Positions 1 to 7,117 of a DNA stretch of 49,626 bases are shown here, piece by piece; within the stretch, counting starts at the first letter, position 1; each line of letters begins with the position of its first letter. The DNA is from Clostridiales bacterium (GTDB lineage: Bacteria; Bacillota; Clostridia; Christensenellales; Borkfalkiaceae), in contig JAMPAF010000013.1 in the NCBI GenBank assembly GCA_023667345.1, positions 1 to 49,626 of the forward strand. Direction: 5' to 3'. The position numbers were made by a program, and so were the translations under genes. The notes beneath the pieces are model-generated. The model saw nothing but the letters and a program-made list of their open reading frames with translations, was not told where the DNA came from and made no database searches.

Positions 1-2
1 TT

Positions 3-101
3 TACGCTATGGATAAAATTGCTAATACTTGCGGTCATTATGATGCTTATATAAATCAGTATGATTTGGTTATGAGTTCTGCGAAGGAGATGTTTGCTTG
101 A
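3..101 (+). CDS. C-terminal end of an unknown protein (5' partial)
   Basis: An open frame enters from the left edge and ends at the TGA at 99-101, leaving 32 residues that end in SSAKEMFA. The fragment is too short for a family assignment. The TGA overlaps the TTG start of the next gene (TTGA), and a good ribosome binding site (GAAGGAGA, 83-90) lies inside this coding end, so the two genes are probably translationally coupled. Small immunity-like proteins follow, so this could be the end of a secreted or toxin-type protein, but nothing in the fragment itself shows that. Confidence 0.55.
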   Translation, partial: YAMDKIANTCGHYDAYINQYDLVMSSAKEMFA

Positions 102-635
102 AAAAAAGTGAGTACTGGAAAGGATGTGTTGCTTGTTTCAGCTTTGTTTTAATTGTGTTTTCGGCTGTGCTGATTTTTGCAATTTCTCAAATTCCGGCAT
201 ATAAAAGAGCCTATAATATAAAAAAATATGGACGAGATGTTCAAGCATATGTGATAGATTTTTATAGAACGGATGCAAATAATGCCTATACTGCATTTAT
301 CTTGGTTTATGAGTATCAAGAAAATGGAAAGACTTGGGGGGGGGAGTTTGCAGTATACACATAGAGAAGACGATAAATTTGAGGAGGAATATTGGACAAA
401 TTACTATAAATCACAAATTGGTAGCATAGTTGAAATTACAATCTATGAGGAAGATGACTATTGCGAATTAACAAGTGAAGTTAAATCCTCTTATAAAACC
501 GTTCTTATACAAGAAATTTTATGTTTTTGTATTGGTAGTATTGGTTTCCCGATAACTTTAGTTTTATTTATTAAGTTTTTACGGGCAAACCATAAAAACA
601 ATTCAAAAAGTAAATGTGGATTTATTCAAGGGTGA
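98..635 (+). pseudogene. Small two-TM membrane protein split by a poly-G frameshift
   Basis: Translation starts at a TTG with GAAGGAGA 7 nt upstream. The first frame gives an N-terminal membrane segment (about residues 10-32) and a soluble part up to KTWGGEFAVYT, then stops at 362. The continuation lies in the +1 frame: THREDDKFEEE, an acidic soluble part (GSIVEITIYEEDD), and a second membrane segment near the end (CFCIGSIGFPITLVLFIKFL). Removing one G from the 9-G run at 336-344 joins both frames into one protein of about 178 residues. Two membrane segments flanking an extracytoplasmic domain recall DUF3592-type proteins, but this is only a resemblance. The shift may be a homopolymer sequencing error, a real mutation, or a phase-variable tract. 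Confidence 0.6.
336..344. repeat. Homopolymer run of nine G
   Basis: Nine consecutive G residues lie at the exact place where the reading frame of the surrounding membrane-protein gene breaks. Eight G would restore the frame. In an otherwise AT-rich stretch such a run is conspicuous and is a classic slip site, both for polymerases and for sequencers. Confidence 0.9.
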
Positions 636-843
636 ATGGTTTACTAATGTTGATATCGAGTATATTATGAGCTATATTTTTGAATTACATATAACTGAAG
701 ATATGATGAAAAGTCTTTTTAGGAACAATAAAAGCTGGTTTAAAATTGAACAAGATGAAATTAACAAAAAACTTGTAAAACGTAAGCTCTTGTCAGGAGC
801 AAAAGATTATGCTGAATCTCTAATCAAAAATAGTGTGCAATAA
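616..843 (+). CDS. Small hypothetical protein, possibly immunity-like
   Basis: A 75-residue frame starts with GTG at 616 and overlaps the end of the preceding membrane-protein frame by 20 nt. No clear ribosome binding site is visible, so the start is uncertain and expression may depend on coupling. The protein is Lys/Glu-rich and probably alpha-helical (DMMKSLFRNNKSWFKIEQDEINKKLVKRKLL), with no membrane segment. It is followed within 40 nt by a strong terminator, so it looks like the last gene of this rightward unit. I do not recognise the family. Confidence 0.45.
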   Translation: MDLFKGEWFTNVDIEYIMSYIFELHITEDMMKSLFRNNKSWFKIEQDEINKKLVKRKLLSGAKDYAESLIKNSVQ

Positions 844-848
844 CATAT

Positions 849-917
849 ATTCGAATAAGACTGAATACGGGTCACCAAAATTCGGCAATATTAACAAAGT
901 TAATATTGCCGAATTTT
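849..917 (+). repeat. Dispersed terminator-bearing repeat, copy 1
   Basis: The stretch attcgaataagactgaata, then gggtcaccaaaa, then a hairpin built on CGGCAATATT, is closely matched by 3237-3306. The shared part includes the flank as well as the hairpin, so these are copies of one element and not two independent terminators. Confidence 0.7.
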
Positions 918-918
918 T
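878..918 (+). terminator. Rho-independent terminator
   Basis: A perfect 18-bp stem (878-895 with 899-916, loop AAA) contains CGGCAATATTAAC and is followed by a T run. It ends the rightward unit of small genes. Confidence 0.85.
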
Positions 919-923
919 TGCGT

Positions 924-1112
924 CCCGTACACGGACTTAAACCCATCGGTTCGCCCCACCGCAAAGCGGCGGCACGGAGCGTAAGCGTAGTAGTCCCGTA
1001 CGGGCTATATTTTAGACTTCTTTTTTTGCGTGCCCGTACACGGACTCAACCCCATCGGTGCGCCCCGTTGCTTGCAACGGCACGGAGCGTAAGCGGAGTA
1101 GTCCCGTACGGG
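924..1112 (+). repeat. Two direct copies of an 80-bp GC-rich repeat
   Basis: Copies span 924-1004 and 1033-1112. Each begins CCCGTACACGGACT, contains CATCGGT, a small stem-loop and CACGGAGCGTAAGCG, and ends GTAGTCCCGTACGGG or close to it. The small stem-loop differs between copies but stays self-complementary (CCGC-AAA-GCGG versus CCGTTGC-TT-GCAACGG). The repeat is much more GC-rich than the genes around it, and the frame across it is not a credible gene. Confidence 0.8.
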
Positions 1113-1120
1113 TCACAAAT

Positions 1121-1172
1121 CTCAGTCTAATTTGAATATTTCACAAAGTATTCGGTTAGACTGATTTTTTTG
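1121..1172. terminator. Terminator hairpin between converging units
   Basis: CAGTCTAA (1123-1130) pairs with TTAGACTG (1156-1163). The loop can pair further (GAATAT with GTATTC), and a T run follows on the + strand. The hairpin lies just past the stop of the leftward gene at 1179, so it may serve both directions. Confidence 0.6.
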
Positions 1173-1178
1173 TTTAAT

Positions 1179-1622
1179 TTAAAATTCCTCAAGCCATTGC
1201 TTGCAAAAATCGTTTGATTCTTCTTCAGTTAGACTTGCAACCCAATGTTGCCCACTATACAAATGAACTTCAATTATAATGAAATTGCATTTGTAATGTT
1301 CTTCTAAAACCTGTTTTTGCCTATCAACAATTGTATAGTGTGGGGCAATATCTTCACCGGCCTCTCGTATTGCTTTTGCTCCTTTCGGGCAAAAAATTAT
1401 ATTTAAATCGAGTTCTGTCGTTCCTGCTGCAGCAACAACTTTTAACTCTCCGTTAATAAATTTTTTTAATGACTCAGTTATATACTCAATATCTCCATAG
1501 CAGAATAGATATCCTATGGATTCATAATTAATATAACGGTTATAGATAGCAATGTGAAATCCGTCTTTGCCTTTGTCCTCAATAATAAATTCAGTAGTTC
1601 CGTTATCCAATAATATTTTCAT
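1179..1622 (-). CDS. Small immunity-like hypothetical protein
   Basis: A 147-residue acidic soluble protein and the last gene of a three-gene leftward operon. Its ATG overlaps the stop of the preceding gene by four bases (TCAT on the + strand, i.e. ATGA). The pattern of beta-strand-like segments (TTEFIIEDKGKDGFHIAIYNRY), a short FLxxFI-like helix (SLKKFINGEL) and a C-terminal helix (EEESNDFCKQWLEEF) is shared loosely with its neighbour at 1619-2041. Both recall the small WapI/YxiJ-type immunity proteins that neutralise contact-dependent or polymorphic toxins. No signal peptide or membrane segment is visible. The immunity role is an inference from size, composition and pairing. Confidence 0.6.
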   Translation of the reverse strand: MKILLDNGTTEFIIEDKGKDGFHIAIYNRYINYESIGYLFCYGDIEYITESLKKFINGELKVVAAAGTTELDLNIIFCPKGAKAIREAGEDIAPHYTIVDRQKQVLEEHYKCNFIIIEVHLYSGQHWVASLTEEESNDFCKQWLEEF

Positions 1623-2041
1623 ATTTTACCACCTGTAGATTGTTTTTCATATTCTAATTCGGCAAGTAATTGTCTTGCCTCCTGCGGATATAGGCTAATT
1701 GTCCATATTTCATCAGAATAAGCACCGCTTTCAGTTTGAAAGTTAAAAGAAAAATCCAAATACCCTCCAAATTCTCCGTTAGATGGATAAAATTTAAAGC
1801 TAATATCCGGTTCGGTTCCACTGACTTCCTCGTTCTCAGTCATATCTCCGTCTAAGAACTTATGCAGTTCCTGAATAAGAAAATCCACTTCCCATTTTTC
1901 CCAATAATCCTGCACTCTTTCAAAATTCATATAGTAATTATGTATTCCTATTTTAATCTTAGACCATCTATATTCTAAGTCTTTTTCATACTGAACAATA
2001 GTAAATTCAAAATCAGTATCGTCAATGTGTAATTTTGGCAT
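1619..2041 (-). CDS. Small immunity-like hypothetical protein (WapI-like pattern)
   Basis: A 140-residue acidic soluble protein, second in the leftward operon, starting 14 nt after the ATPase stop with a GGAG-type site in the gap. It has an N-terminal beta-rich part with Trp residues (RWSKIKIGIHNYY), then EVDFLIQELHKFLDGD, then EPDISFKFYP and a C-terminal SLYPQEARQLLAEL helix. This order resembles proteins annotated as WapI-family immunity proteins, but I cannot confirm it by eye. The four-base overlap with the next gene implies coupled translation. It may be a divergent paralogue of the product at 1179-1622. Confidence 0.6.
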   Translation of the reverse strand: MPKLHIDDTDFEFTIVQYEKDLEYRWSKIKIGIHNYYMNFERVQDYWEKWEVDFLIQELHKFLDGDMTENEEVSGTEPDISFKFYPSNGEFGGYLDFSFNFQTESGAYSDEIWTISLYPQEARQLLAELEYEKQSTGGKI

Positions 2042-2055
2042 AATAATTCTCCTTA

Positions 2056-2958
2056 TTATTTTAAAAACAAATCTTTATTTTTATAGAAAAATTCAAAATA
2101 TATCTTTGTATTTTCTAACTCATACCATTTTCTAATGTCAACGGGTGTTTCATCTAAATTATATATTTTTGCAAAATTCATAGCAAGTAAAAACGGAGAA
2201 TGTGTTGCAATAACAAATTGGCATCCGCAATAATGAGTCATTTCTTCAAGCAATTTAACTAATTCAAGCTGGTATTTAGGGGAAAGGCTATTTTCAGGTT
2301 CATCAAGTAAATAAAGTGTATCATTTTTAAGTCTGCTGTTAAAATAATTGAAAGCAGTTTCACCATTGCTGTTTAATACAACTTCCTGCCCTGCGGACTG
2401 TCTAATAAATTTTCTTCTTGAAACCGACTTCTTTCTCGCAAGGACTTGCAAGCGCAAGGCTTCGTAATCTTCAAGTCCGTGCATTTTTACAGTTTCGCCA
2501 TATTTCAATTCGGAATAATTTTCCCGTGCGAGTTCTTTATTTTCGGCAATATCGTCATTGTTTGTTCTTACCGTCAACATATAATCAAAAACATCGTCAC
2601 TTGTTATTATTCGACTGCCGTTAGGAACACGATATTGAAAACCTTCTTCATCGTAACCCAACTTATAATTACATTCATTAACATACAACGAAAAAGTTTC
2701 ACTAGTGTTATAGGGGGCAATTCTATTCAATTCCAACTTTTCGGCTATTAAATTTAATAAAGTGCTTTTGCCCGAACCATTGCCGCCGTAAAATATGGTT
2801 ACCTTATCAAAATTTATTTCTCGGAAATGCTTTTGATTGAATATTCCACAAGGATAAGAGTTATCTATATAGCCATACAGACCACCGTTTTCCGCCATTT
2901 TTCTTCTAATGATTTGAATTTCATTATCAATCGGTAAAATAAATTTATCAAGATACAT
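2056..2958 (-). CDS. AAA_21-type ATPase (ABC/SMC-like ATP-binding protein)
   Basis: A 300-residue soluble ATPase. It has Walker A GGNGSGKST near residue 58, a helical middle with NYSELKYGETVKMHGLEDYEALRLQVLARKK-type residues, an ABC-signature-like SAGQE segment (about 188-192), Walker B LYLLDEPENSLSP (about 216-228) and a terminal switch histidine in IATHSPFLL (about 250-258). This is the layout of the AAA_21/RecF-like ATPases found in many phage-defence and toxin-associated modules, and as stand-alone predicted ATP-binding proteins. It heads an operon with two small immunity-like genes. An extended -10 promoter (TGTTATAAT) lies about 33 nt upstream. No nuclease domain is fused, so a partner effector would be needed for a defence role. 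Confidence 0.8.
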   Translation of the reverse strand: MYLDKFILPIDNEIQIIRRKMAENGGLYGYIDNSYPCGIFNQKHFREINFDKVTIFYGGNGSGKSTLLNLIAEKLELNRIAPYNTSETFSLYVNECNYKLGYDEEGFQYRVPNGSRIITSDDVFDYMLTVRTNNDDIAENKELARENYSELKYGETVKMHGLEDYEALRLQVLARKKSVSRRKFIRQSAGQEVVLNSNGETAFNYFNSRLKNDTLYLLDEPENSLSPKYQLELVKLLEEMTHYCGCQFVIATHSPFLLAMNFAKIYNLDETPVDIRKWYELENTKIYFEFFYKNKDLFLK

Positions 2959-2990
2959 AAAAACCTCTTAAAATATCACTATTTGTTTCA

Positions 2991-2999
2991 ATTATAACA
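2991..2999 (-). promoter_or_regulatory. Extended -10 promoter of the ATPase operon
   Basis: On the minus strand the sequence reads TGTTATAAT, an extended -10 element, about 33 nt before the ATPase ATG. No good -35 hexamer is visible at normal spacing, which extended -10 promoters tolerate. The region upstream (3000-3230) is very AT-rich and shows no gene. Confidence 0.6.
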
Positions 3000-3236
3000 C
3001 AATAATTTGACATAATTTGTCATATATAAAAAATTTTTTAAATTTTTTCTAAATTTGAATTTTTTATAAAGATATTCGGTTAGTTTGACTTTTTATATTT
3101 TTTATTTATAATTAAAATAAGCTTTGAGATGAGAATTTTCTTTATAGGGTAGTGAGTTTGGGAGTACACAAAGTCTACCACAGTACAACGTTTGTTTTAC
3201 GGTGGTTCTAATTTATATATTAAAGATAAATTGCTT

Positions 3237-3306
3237 ATTCGATTAAGACTGAATATGGGGCACCAAAAAAACGGCAATATTGACAAAAATCAATATTGCC
3301 GTTTTT
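3237..3306 (+). repeat. Dispersed terminator-bearing repeat, copy 2
   Basis: This copy matches 849-917: attcgattaagactgaata, then a CACCAAAA segment and a CGGCAATATT hairpin. It sits at the boundary where the AT-rich islet meets the more GC-rich chromosome. Confidence 0.7.
3268..3306 (-). terminator. Bidirectional terminator after the thioredoxin lipoprotein gene
   Basis: AAAACGGCAATATTGA pairs with TCAATATTGCCGTTTT around a short A-rich loop. A/T tracts on both sides make it usable from either strand. It lies immediately after the stop codon of the leftward gene at 3308. Confidence 0.8.
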
Positions 3307-3307
3307 G

Positions 3308-3853
3308 CTATTCGTTTGTAAATTGCAGCAGTTGGGTTATGAGGGTTTTCCAGTTAGATTTGCTTTTTGTGCCCGAATAGGCTTTGCCTATCTGCTCGCC
3401 GTTTTCGTTAACGAATACCGTATAAGGCACGGCTTTTATATTGCCGATAAAGCCCTTTAAGCTTGCAGATACGCGCAGGTGCGTAAAATTTGCGTGGGTT
3501 TCTTCGATTATTTGCCTTGCGGCTTCAACCTGCGTATTGCCGTCGGCGGGAATTCCTATTACCTGAAAACCCGCGCTTTTATACTCGGTATTCAGCTCGG
3601 CAAGGTCGGGCAGTTCCCTTTTGCAGGGGGTGCAATAGGTAGCCCACACGTTAATCATCGTAACCTTATAGCCCGCAAACACCGTTTCGTCGATAATATT
3701 TCCGTCAAAGTCCTGCGCGGTAAACGAAGAGAACACGCAATCTGTAACGGTTAAATCTTCATTGCTCTCGCCCTTGTCGTTGCAGGCGGCAAACGAAAAC
3801 GCCGCAACAAGCAGGGCGATTAAAATAAATACACCGAAAATTCTTTTTTTCAT
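3308..3853 (-). CDS. TlpA/ResA-like thioredoxin lipoprotein
   Basis: A 181-residue extracytoplasmic thiol-disulfide protein. The N-terminus is a lipoprotein signal (MKKRIFGVFILIALLVAAF followed by the lipobox FAAC, with Cys24 as the lipidated residue). The thioredoxin fold carries the active site WATYCTPCK (Cys74, Cys77) and the cis-proline loop AVPYTVF (Pro143). A membrane-tethered TlpA-type reductase would keep cysteines of an extracytoplasmic partner reduced. The start overlaps the end of the 900-residue gene upstream by four bases (ATGA), so the two are an operon and the large protein, which carries a CxxC-type motif, is the likely partner. A terminator follows at once. Confidence 0.88.
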   Translation of the reverse strand: MKKRIFGVFILIALLVAAFSFAACNDKGESNEDLTVTDCVFSSFTAQDFDGNIIDETVFAGYKVTMINVWATYCTPCKRELPDLAELNTEYKSAGFQVIGIPADGNTQVEAARQIIEETHANFTHLRVSASLKGFIGNIKAVPYTVFVNENGEQIGKAYSGTKSKSNWKTLITQLLQFTNE

Positions 3854-6552
3854 TGTGCCGCTTCCTTATTATATTCGATGGATATCAGTCCGTCCGATTT
3901 CATTGTGAACTTTACGGTGCGGTAGGTTCCGTCGCCGCCGTCCGCCCTGAATGAGCAGACTAAACCGCCCGTTGCTTCGGTATTAACCGTCAACTTGCCG
4001 TCGCTGCCGACGGTTATAAAGTTATCGTCATTTTCGCTGTCGGCTATAACCGCGCCGCCCAAATCCAAACTCAAATTTTCGACGGTGGAAGAGATTATAA
4101 CCGTCGTGCCGTTTCCCGTCGGTCTGCCCGCCGCGCTGCTCTGTTTAAGATTTACGGCAAACGTAATTTCCGCCGTGCCGTAGTCGGCGTATCTCAAAGC
4201 GGAAAGGTCTGAAACGACACCGTCCGACGTGTTCGGTCTGATAATTACACCCGTAACTATGCCGTTTCCAACGACGATAGAGCAGGGCGCTTTAAGGTTT
4301 TTCAGAAGATTGGCAAGCGCGCTTTTGGCGTCTATCTGAACGGACTTTTTCTCGTCGTTTTCAAAGTAGTATAGGGTATCGTAGCTGAACGAGATTTTAT
4401 TGTCGGCGTTTACGTCTTTATCTCTGGTAAACAAAAGATACGTGCCGTCCGAAAGCCCGTCGGGTACGGCGATATCTTTCTTTTCCGCCGTGCCGTATTT
4501 GTCCGAAAGGAAGAAGGTTTTAAGCGGTTCATACCCGAGGGGCGCCAAAAGCTCGTCCCAGTTGTCGGGAAGCTTTATTTCGACCGTCGCATAGCCGCCG
4601 CCGGGCATAACCTGAAATTTATTTCTCGAAGTATCGCCCGTTATAATAAGCGGCGTTTCGCCCTTTTTCATGGTGGCGAAGGTCAATACCTGTTCGGCGC
4701 TGTTCGGGGTCGCCTTTAACCATTCGGGAACGTCGGTGAGACGCACGTCCGCGTCGAACTGTTTTGCGGGGTCGGTGTTGGTTTTAAGGGCTTCGAGGTC
4801 CTTTATAACCTGCTCGTAATACTCCTCGAAGGTGTAGTTTTTACTCGGCTGACTGCCCGTGTTGCCGTAGTACAGAGCGTAGGCGCGTTCCATAACCGGT
4901 CGCCTTGCCGTCGCGATAAGCGCGTCTTCAAGCTCTTCTTTGGTCGTATATTTTTTAGAGAGGGCGAGCGCAACATCCTTGGTTATAAGCACCGTTCTGT
5001 ATACGTGCGGGTCGATGGTTCCGAGACCGTTTTCCTGCTTTTCGGTAATATCGAAAGCCATCGTCTTCATAATTTCTTCCGCCTCGGAGGTGGAAGTCGC
5101 CACGTTGTTGCCCCAGCAAAGAGCCGAACCCGCCGTTACCGTGCTTCTGTCCATATCGTAGCCGTTAGCAACGTGGTAGGGGACCCAGCCCGCCTCAAAG
5201 CAGGCTTCCTCGTCCTCGGCAAACGTGAACGGCGTGAGATAGCCGAAAGTGCCCGCTCTGTTTTCCTTTATATAGTAGCCGCCGATATTGAGCATTGCAA
5301 GGTCGATAAATCTGCCGAGAGCCTTGTTGGTTTCCTCGCTTATTGCGCCCTGCCCGCAATCTATTCCCAGTTGACGGGCGACGGGACCGTTGAGCCAGGC
5401 ATAGGGCGACCAGCCGTGGGAGCTTATCAGCATTCTGTACCAGTCGCCGTGGTCCATACACTCGACGAAGGCTATGCAAAGGGGCATAAATTCTGCGGGC
5501 ACGCCGCTCATTACCGCGTTTGCCGCCACGGTGTACACGTAATTTTTTCTGTTCGCCATTAAAATCATGCCGTCGTCGCCGCCGAGAATCTCGTCTTCTT
5601 TATAGGGCGTAAACTTTAAGTATTCTTCAACTTTTGCCTGAGTGGGCAGACCTACGGGCAACCCGTCAGTCCACTCGTTGTATTTCATATAGTCCTGTAT
5701 CTCGTCGTTAGTGCCGTAATAAATTATCTCGTCGTAAGGTCTTTCACCCTCGTTTTCGTACAGCTTTATTTCGGCTTGCGTGATAGGTTTTGTCAGCGCT
5801 TCCTTAATCTGTTCCCAAACTACGTGCCTTGTATTTTCTTTCAACTGCTCGGGGGTATGAGAGGCGAACGCGCCGGGGTATTCGGCTGTGCGCAGAACGG
5901 GAACGCCGCGGCTTACGCCGATTGAATGCACCTCTTCCGTAAAGGTAGGCGCCGCCACCATAACCGCGGGTATGCCTATGTATTCGGCGGCTATTGCCGA
6001 ACCGCTCTCTTTCATCGTGCAGATGCCGCAGCCGCAGTTGCCGCCTATAACCGCGTCGATTTTTAAATCTTTAAGTTTATTCTGAAATCTTTTAACCTGC
6101 GTAAGCGTATCTTTTTCTTCGCCGTCCGTATTTTTGGAGGGAACGGCGAAATTGCCCGCGCTGCCGACCTGATTGAACATATAAATTGTTACGTTTTCGT
6201 ACTCTTCTTCAATACAGCGCTTAATCTCGAAGTGGGTGGTCGAAGCCATAAAGCTGCCGCCGACGAGCGCAATTTTCTTGCCCGAGAGCGTGTCGAGGCG
6301 GGGCGCCTGTTTAATCATATCGACGTCGCAGTACCCAACGGGGGAAACCACGGCGAAAACTTCGTTGCCGTTTTCGTCGTAGCGGGGTATATCGCAGCCG
6401 TCTATGCAGATATCCCCCATAGTATTGCCGTTTGAACCGCTCTTCGAGACCGCCGCCTTTGTGATAAACGCCGTAGCCACGCACGCCGCAATGCAAGCGG
6501 CAATAATAACCGAAAGTATTATAATAAGCGTCTTTTTAGTAAGATTTTTCAT
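3850..6552 (-). CDS. Membrane-anchored UGSC-family-like redox protein with fused DGLPV-type domain
   Basis: A 900-residue protein with one N-terminal membrane segment (about residues 8-33) and an outside-facing body. Residues about 85-280 resemble the UGSC (seleno)protein family: IALVGGSFMAS near 94, a central GGNCGCGICTM (Cys173, Cys175, Cys178) and EYIGIPAVMVAAPTF after it. In UGSC proteins the first residue of the motif is often selenocysteine; here it would be Cys175. Residues about 283-600 begin EWTDGLPVGLPT (294-304) and include TVAANAVMSGVPAEFMPL, NGPVARQLGI and NIGGYYIKENRAGTFG, typical of the protein usually encoded next to UGSC genes. The last ~280 residues are extra and unassigned. 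The protein therefore looks like a fusion of two normally separate partners. It is co-transcribed with a TlpA-like reductase. Its chemistry is unknown, and the family call is by motif memory only. Confidence 0.6.
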   Translation of the reverse strand: MKNLTKKTLIIILSVIIAACIAACVATAFITKAAVSKSGSNGNTMGDICIDGCDIPRYDENGNEVFAVVSPVGYCDVDMIKQAPRLDTLSGKKIALVGGSFMASTTHFEIKRCIEEEYENVTIYMFNQVGSAGNFAVPSKNTDGEEKDTLTQVKRFQNKLKDLKIDAVIGGNCGCGICTMKESGSAIAAEYIGIPAVMVAAPTFTEEVHSIGVSRGVPVLRTAEYPGAFASHTPEQLKENTRHVVWEQIKEALTKPITQAEIKLYENEGERPYDEIIYYGTNDEIQDYMKYNEWTDGLPVGLPTQAKVEEYLKFTPYKEDEILGGDDGMILMANRKNYVYTVAANAVMSGVPAEFMPLCIAFVECMDHGDWYRMLISSHGWSPYAWLNGPVARQLGIDCGQGAISEETNKALGRFIDLAMLNIGGYYIKENRAGTFGYLTPFTFAEDEEACFEAGWVPYHVANGYDMDRSTVTAGSALCWGNNVATSTSEAEEIMKTMAFDITEKQENGLGTIDPHVYRTVLITKDVALALSKKYTTKEELEDALIATARRPVMERAYALYYGNTGSQPSKNYTFEEYYEQVIKDLEALKTNTDPAKQFDADVRLTDVPEWLKATPNSAEQVLTFATMKKGETPLIITGDTSRNKFQVMPGGGYATVEIKLPDNWDELLAPLGYEPLKTFFLSDKYGTAEKKDIAVPDGLSDGTYLLFTRDKDVNADNKISFSYDTLYYFENDEKKSVQIDAKSALANLLKNLKAPCSIVVGNGIVTGVIIRPNTSDGVVSDLSALRYADYGTAEITFAVNLKQSSAAGRPTGNGTTVIISSTVENLSLDLGGAVIADSENDDNFITVGSDGKLTVNTEATGGLVCSFRADGGDGTYRTVKFTMKSDGLISIEYNKEAAQ

Positions 6553-6577
6553 AGAGCAACCCTTTTAAACAAGTCAA

Positions 6578-6627
6578 TATTTGGACTATTTTTTAAATAT
6601 TATAGTACGTATTTGGACTAATGTCAA
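6578..6627 (-). promoter_or_regulatory. Sigma-A promoter with two operator-like repeats
   Basis: On the minus strand a perfect TTGACA (6622-6627) is separated by 17 bp from a perfect TATAAT (6599-6604) and drives the redox operon. The 11-mer TATTTGGACTA occurs twice on the + strand: at 6610-6620, inside the spacer, and at 6578-6588, just past the predicted start site, with centres 32 bp (three helical turns) apart. A repressor on these sites would block the promoter, and the divergent MarR protein is the obvious candidate. Confidence 0.75.
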
Positions 6628-6635
6628 CAGTTTAC

Positions 6636-6664
6636 TTGCGCCTGTAAATTAACGGTGTTATAAT
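6636..6664 (+). promoter_or_regulatory. marR promoter predicted to give a leaderless mRNA
   Basis: TATAAT (6659-6664) lies six bases before the ATG at 6671, with a weak -35 TTGCGC at 6636-6641 (17-bp spacer). Transcription should start at or within a base or two of the ATG. No Shine-Dalgarno sequence is present. Confidence 0.6.
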
Positions 6665-6670
6665 AAAATT

Positions 6671-7117
6671 ATGGATACCTATTCGTTTACAAAAATAATG
6701 GGCGGCATAAGCGTCACCAGAATAAGGTTGGTATATATAGATTGGGCGAAAAGGCACGGGCTGAGTTATAACGTGCTTGCCGTTTTGTATACGGCGTACA
6801 ATAGCGACGGCTGTACCCAAAAATCAATTTGTCGGGAATGGGGCTTGCTTAAACAGACTGCAAACAACACCTGTACAAATTTAAAAAAGGCGGGTATCAT
6901 AACGCAGACGCAGGGCGTGAAGGACAAGCGTGAAATGAACATTCATCTTACCGAAAAGGGTATGGCGTTTGCCGAGCCGATTATACGCGGGCTTTTGGAA
7001 ATTGAAAGCCGAGCTATCGGCAGCTTGGGCGAAAACGCGCAAAAACTTATGGATTTATACGTCGACTATGCGGAAAAGTTTGAAACGGAATTTGCAAAAT
7101 CGACGGGGAGCGAATAA
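6671..7117 (+). CDS. MarR-family transcriptional regulator
   Basis: A 148-residue winged-helix regulator. The middle holds the MarR DNA-binding core: TQKSICREWGLLKQTANNTCTNLKKAGII (about residues 54-82) is the helix-turn-helix and recognition helix. Residues 85-103 form the wing, with KDKREMNIHLTEKG matching the MarR pattern D(K)R...LTxKG. Terminal helices would form the dimer. It diverges from the redox operon and faces operator-like repeats in the shared intergenic region, so local repression and autoregulation are likely. Redox-sensing MarR proteins (OhrR type) use cysteines; here Cys residues occur at about 53, 59 and 73, a possible but unproven sensor. rarA follows with no gap. Confidence 0.85.
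   Translation: MDTYSFTKIMGGISVTRIRLVYIDWAKRHGLSYNVLAVLYTAYNSDGCTQKSICREWGLLKQTANNTCTNLKKAGIITQTQGVKDKREMNIHLTEKGMAFAEPIIRGLLEIESRAIGSLGENAQKLMDLYVDYAEKFETEFAKSTGSE

Noticed and set aside
906-1130. A 74-residue open frame across the 80-bp repeats
   Set aside because: The predicted protein is just the translation of the repeat twice (ARSVSVVVPYG and ARSVSGVVPYG), in sequence with covarying hairpins and no ribosome binding site.
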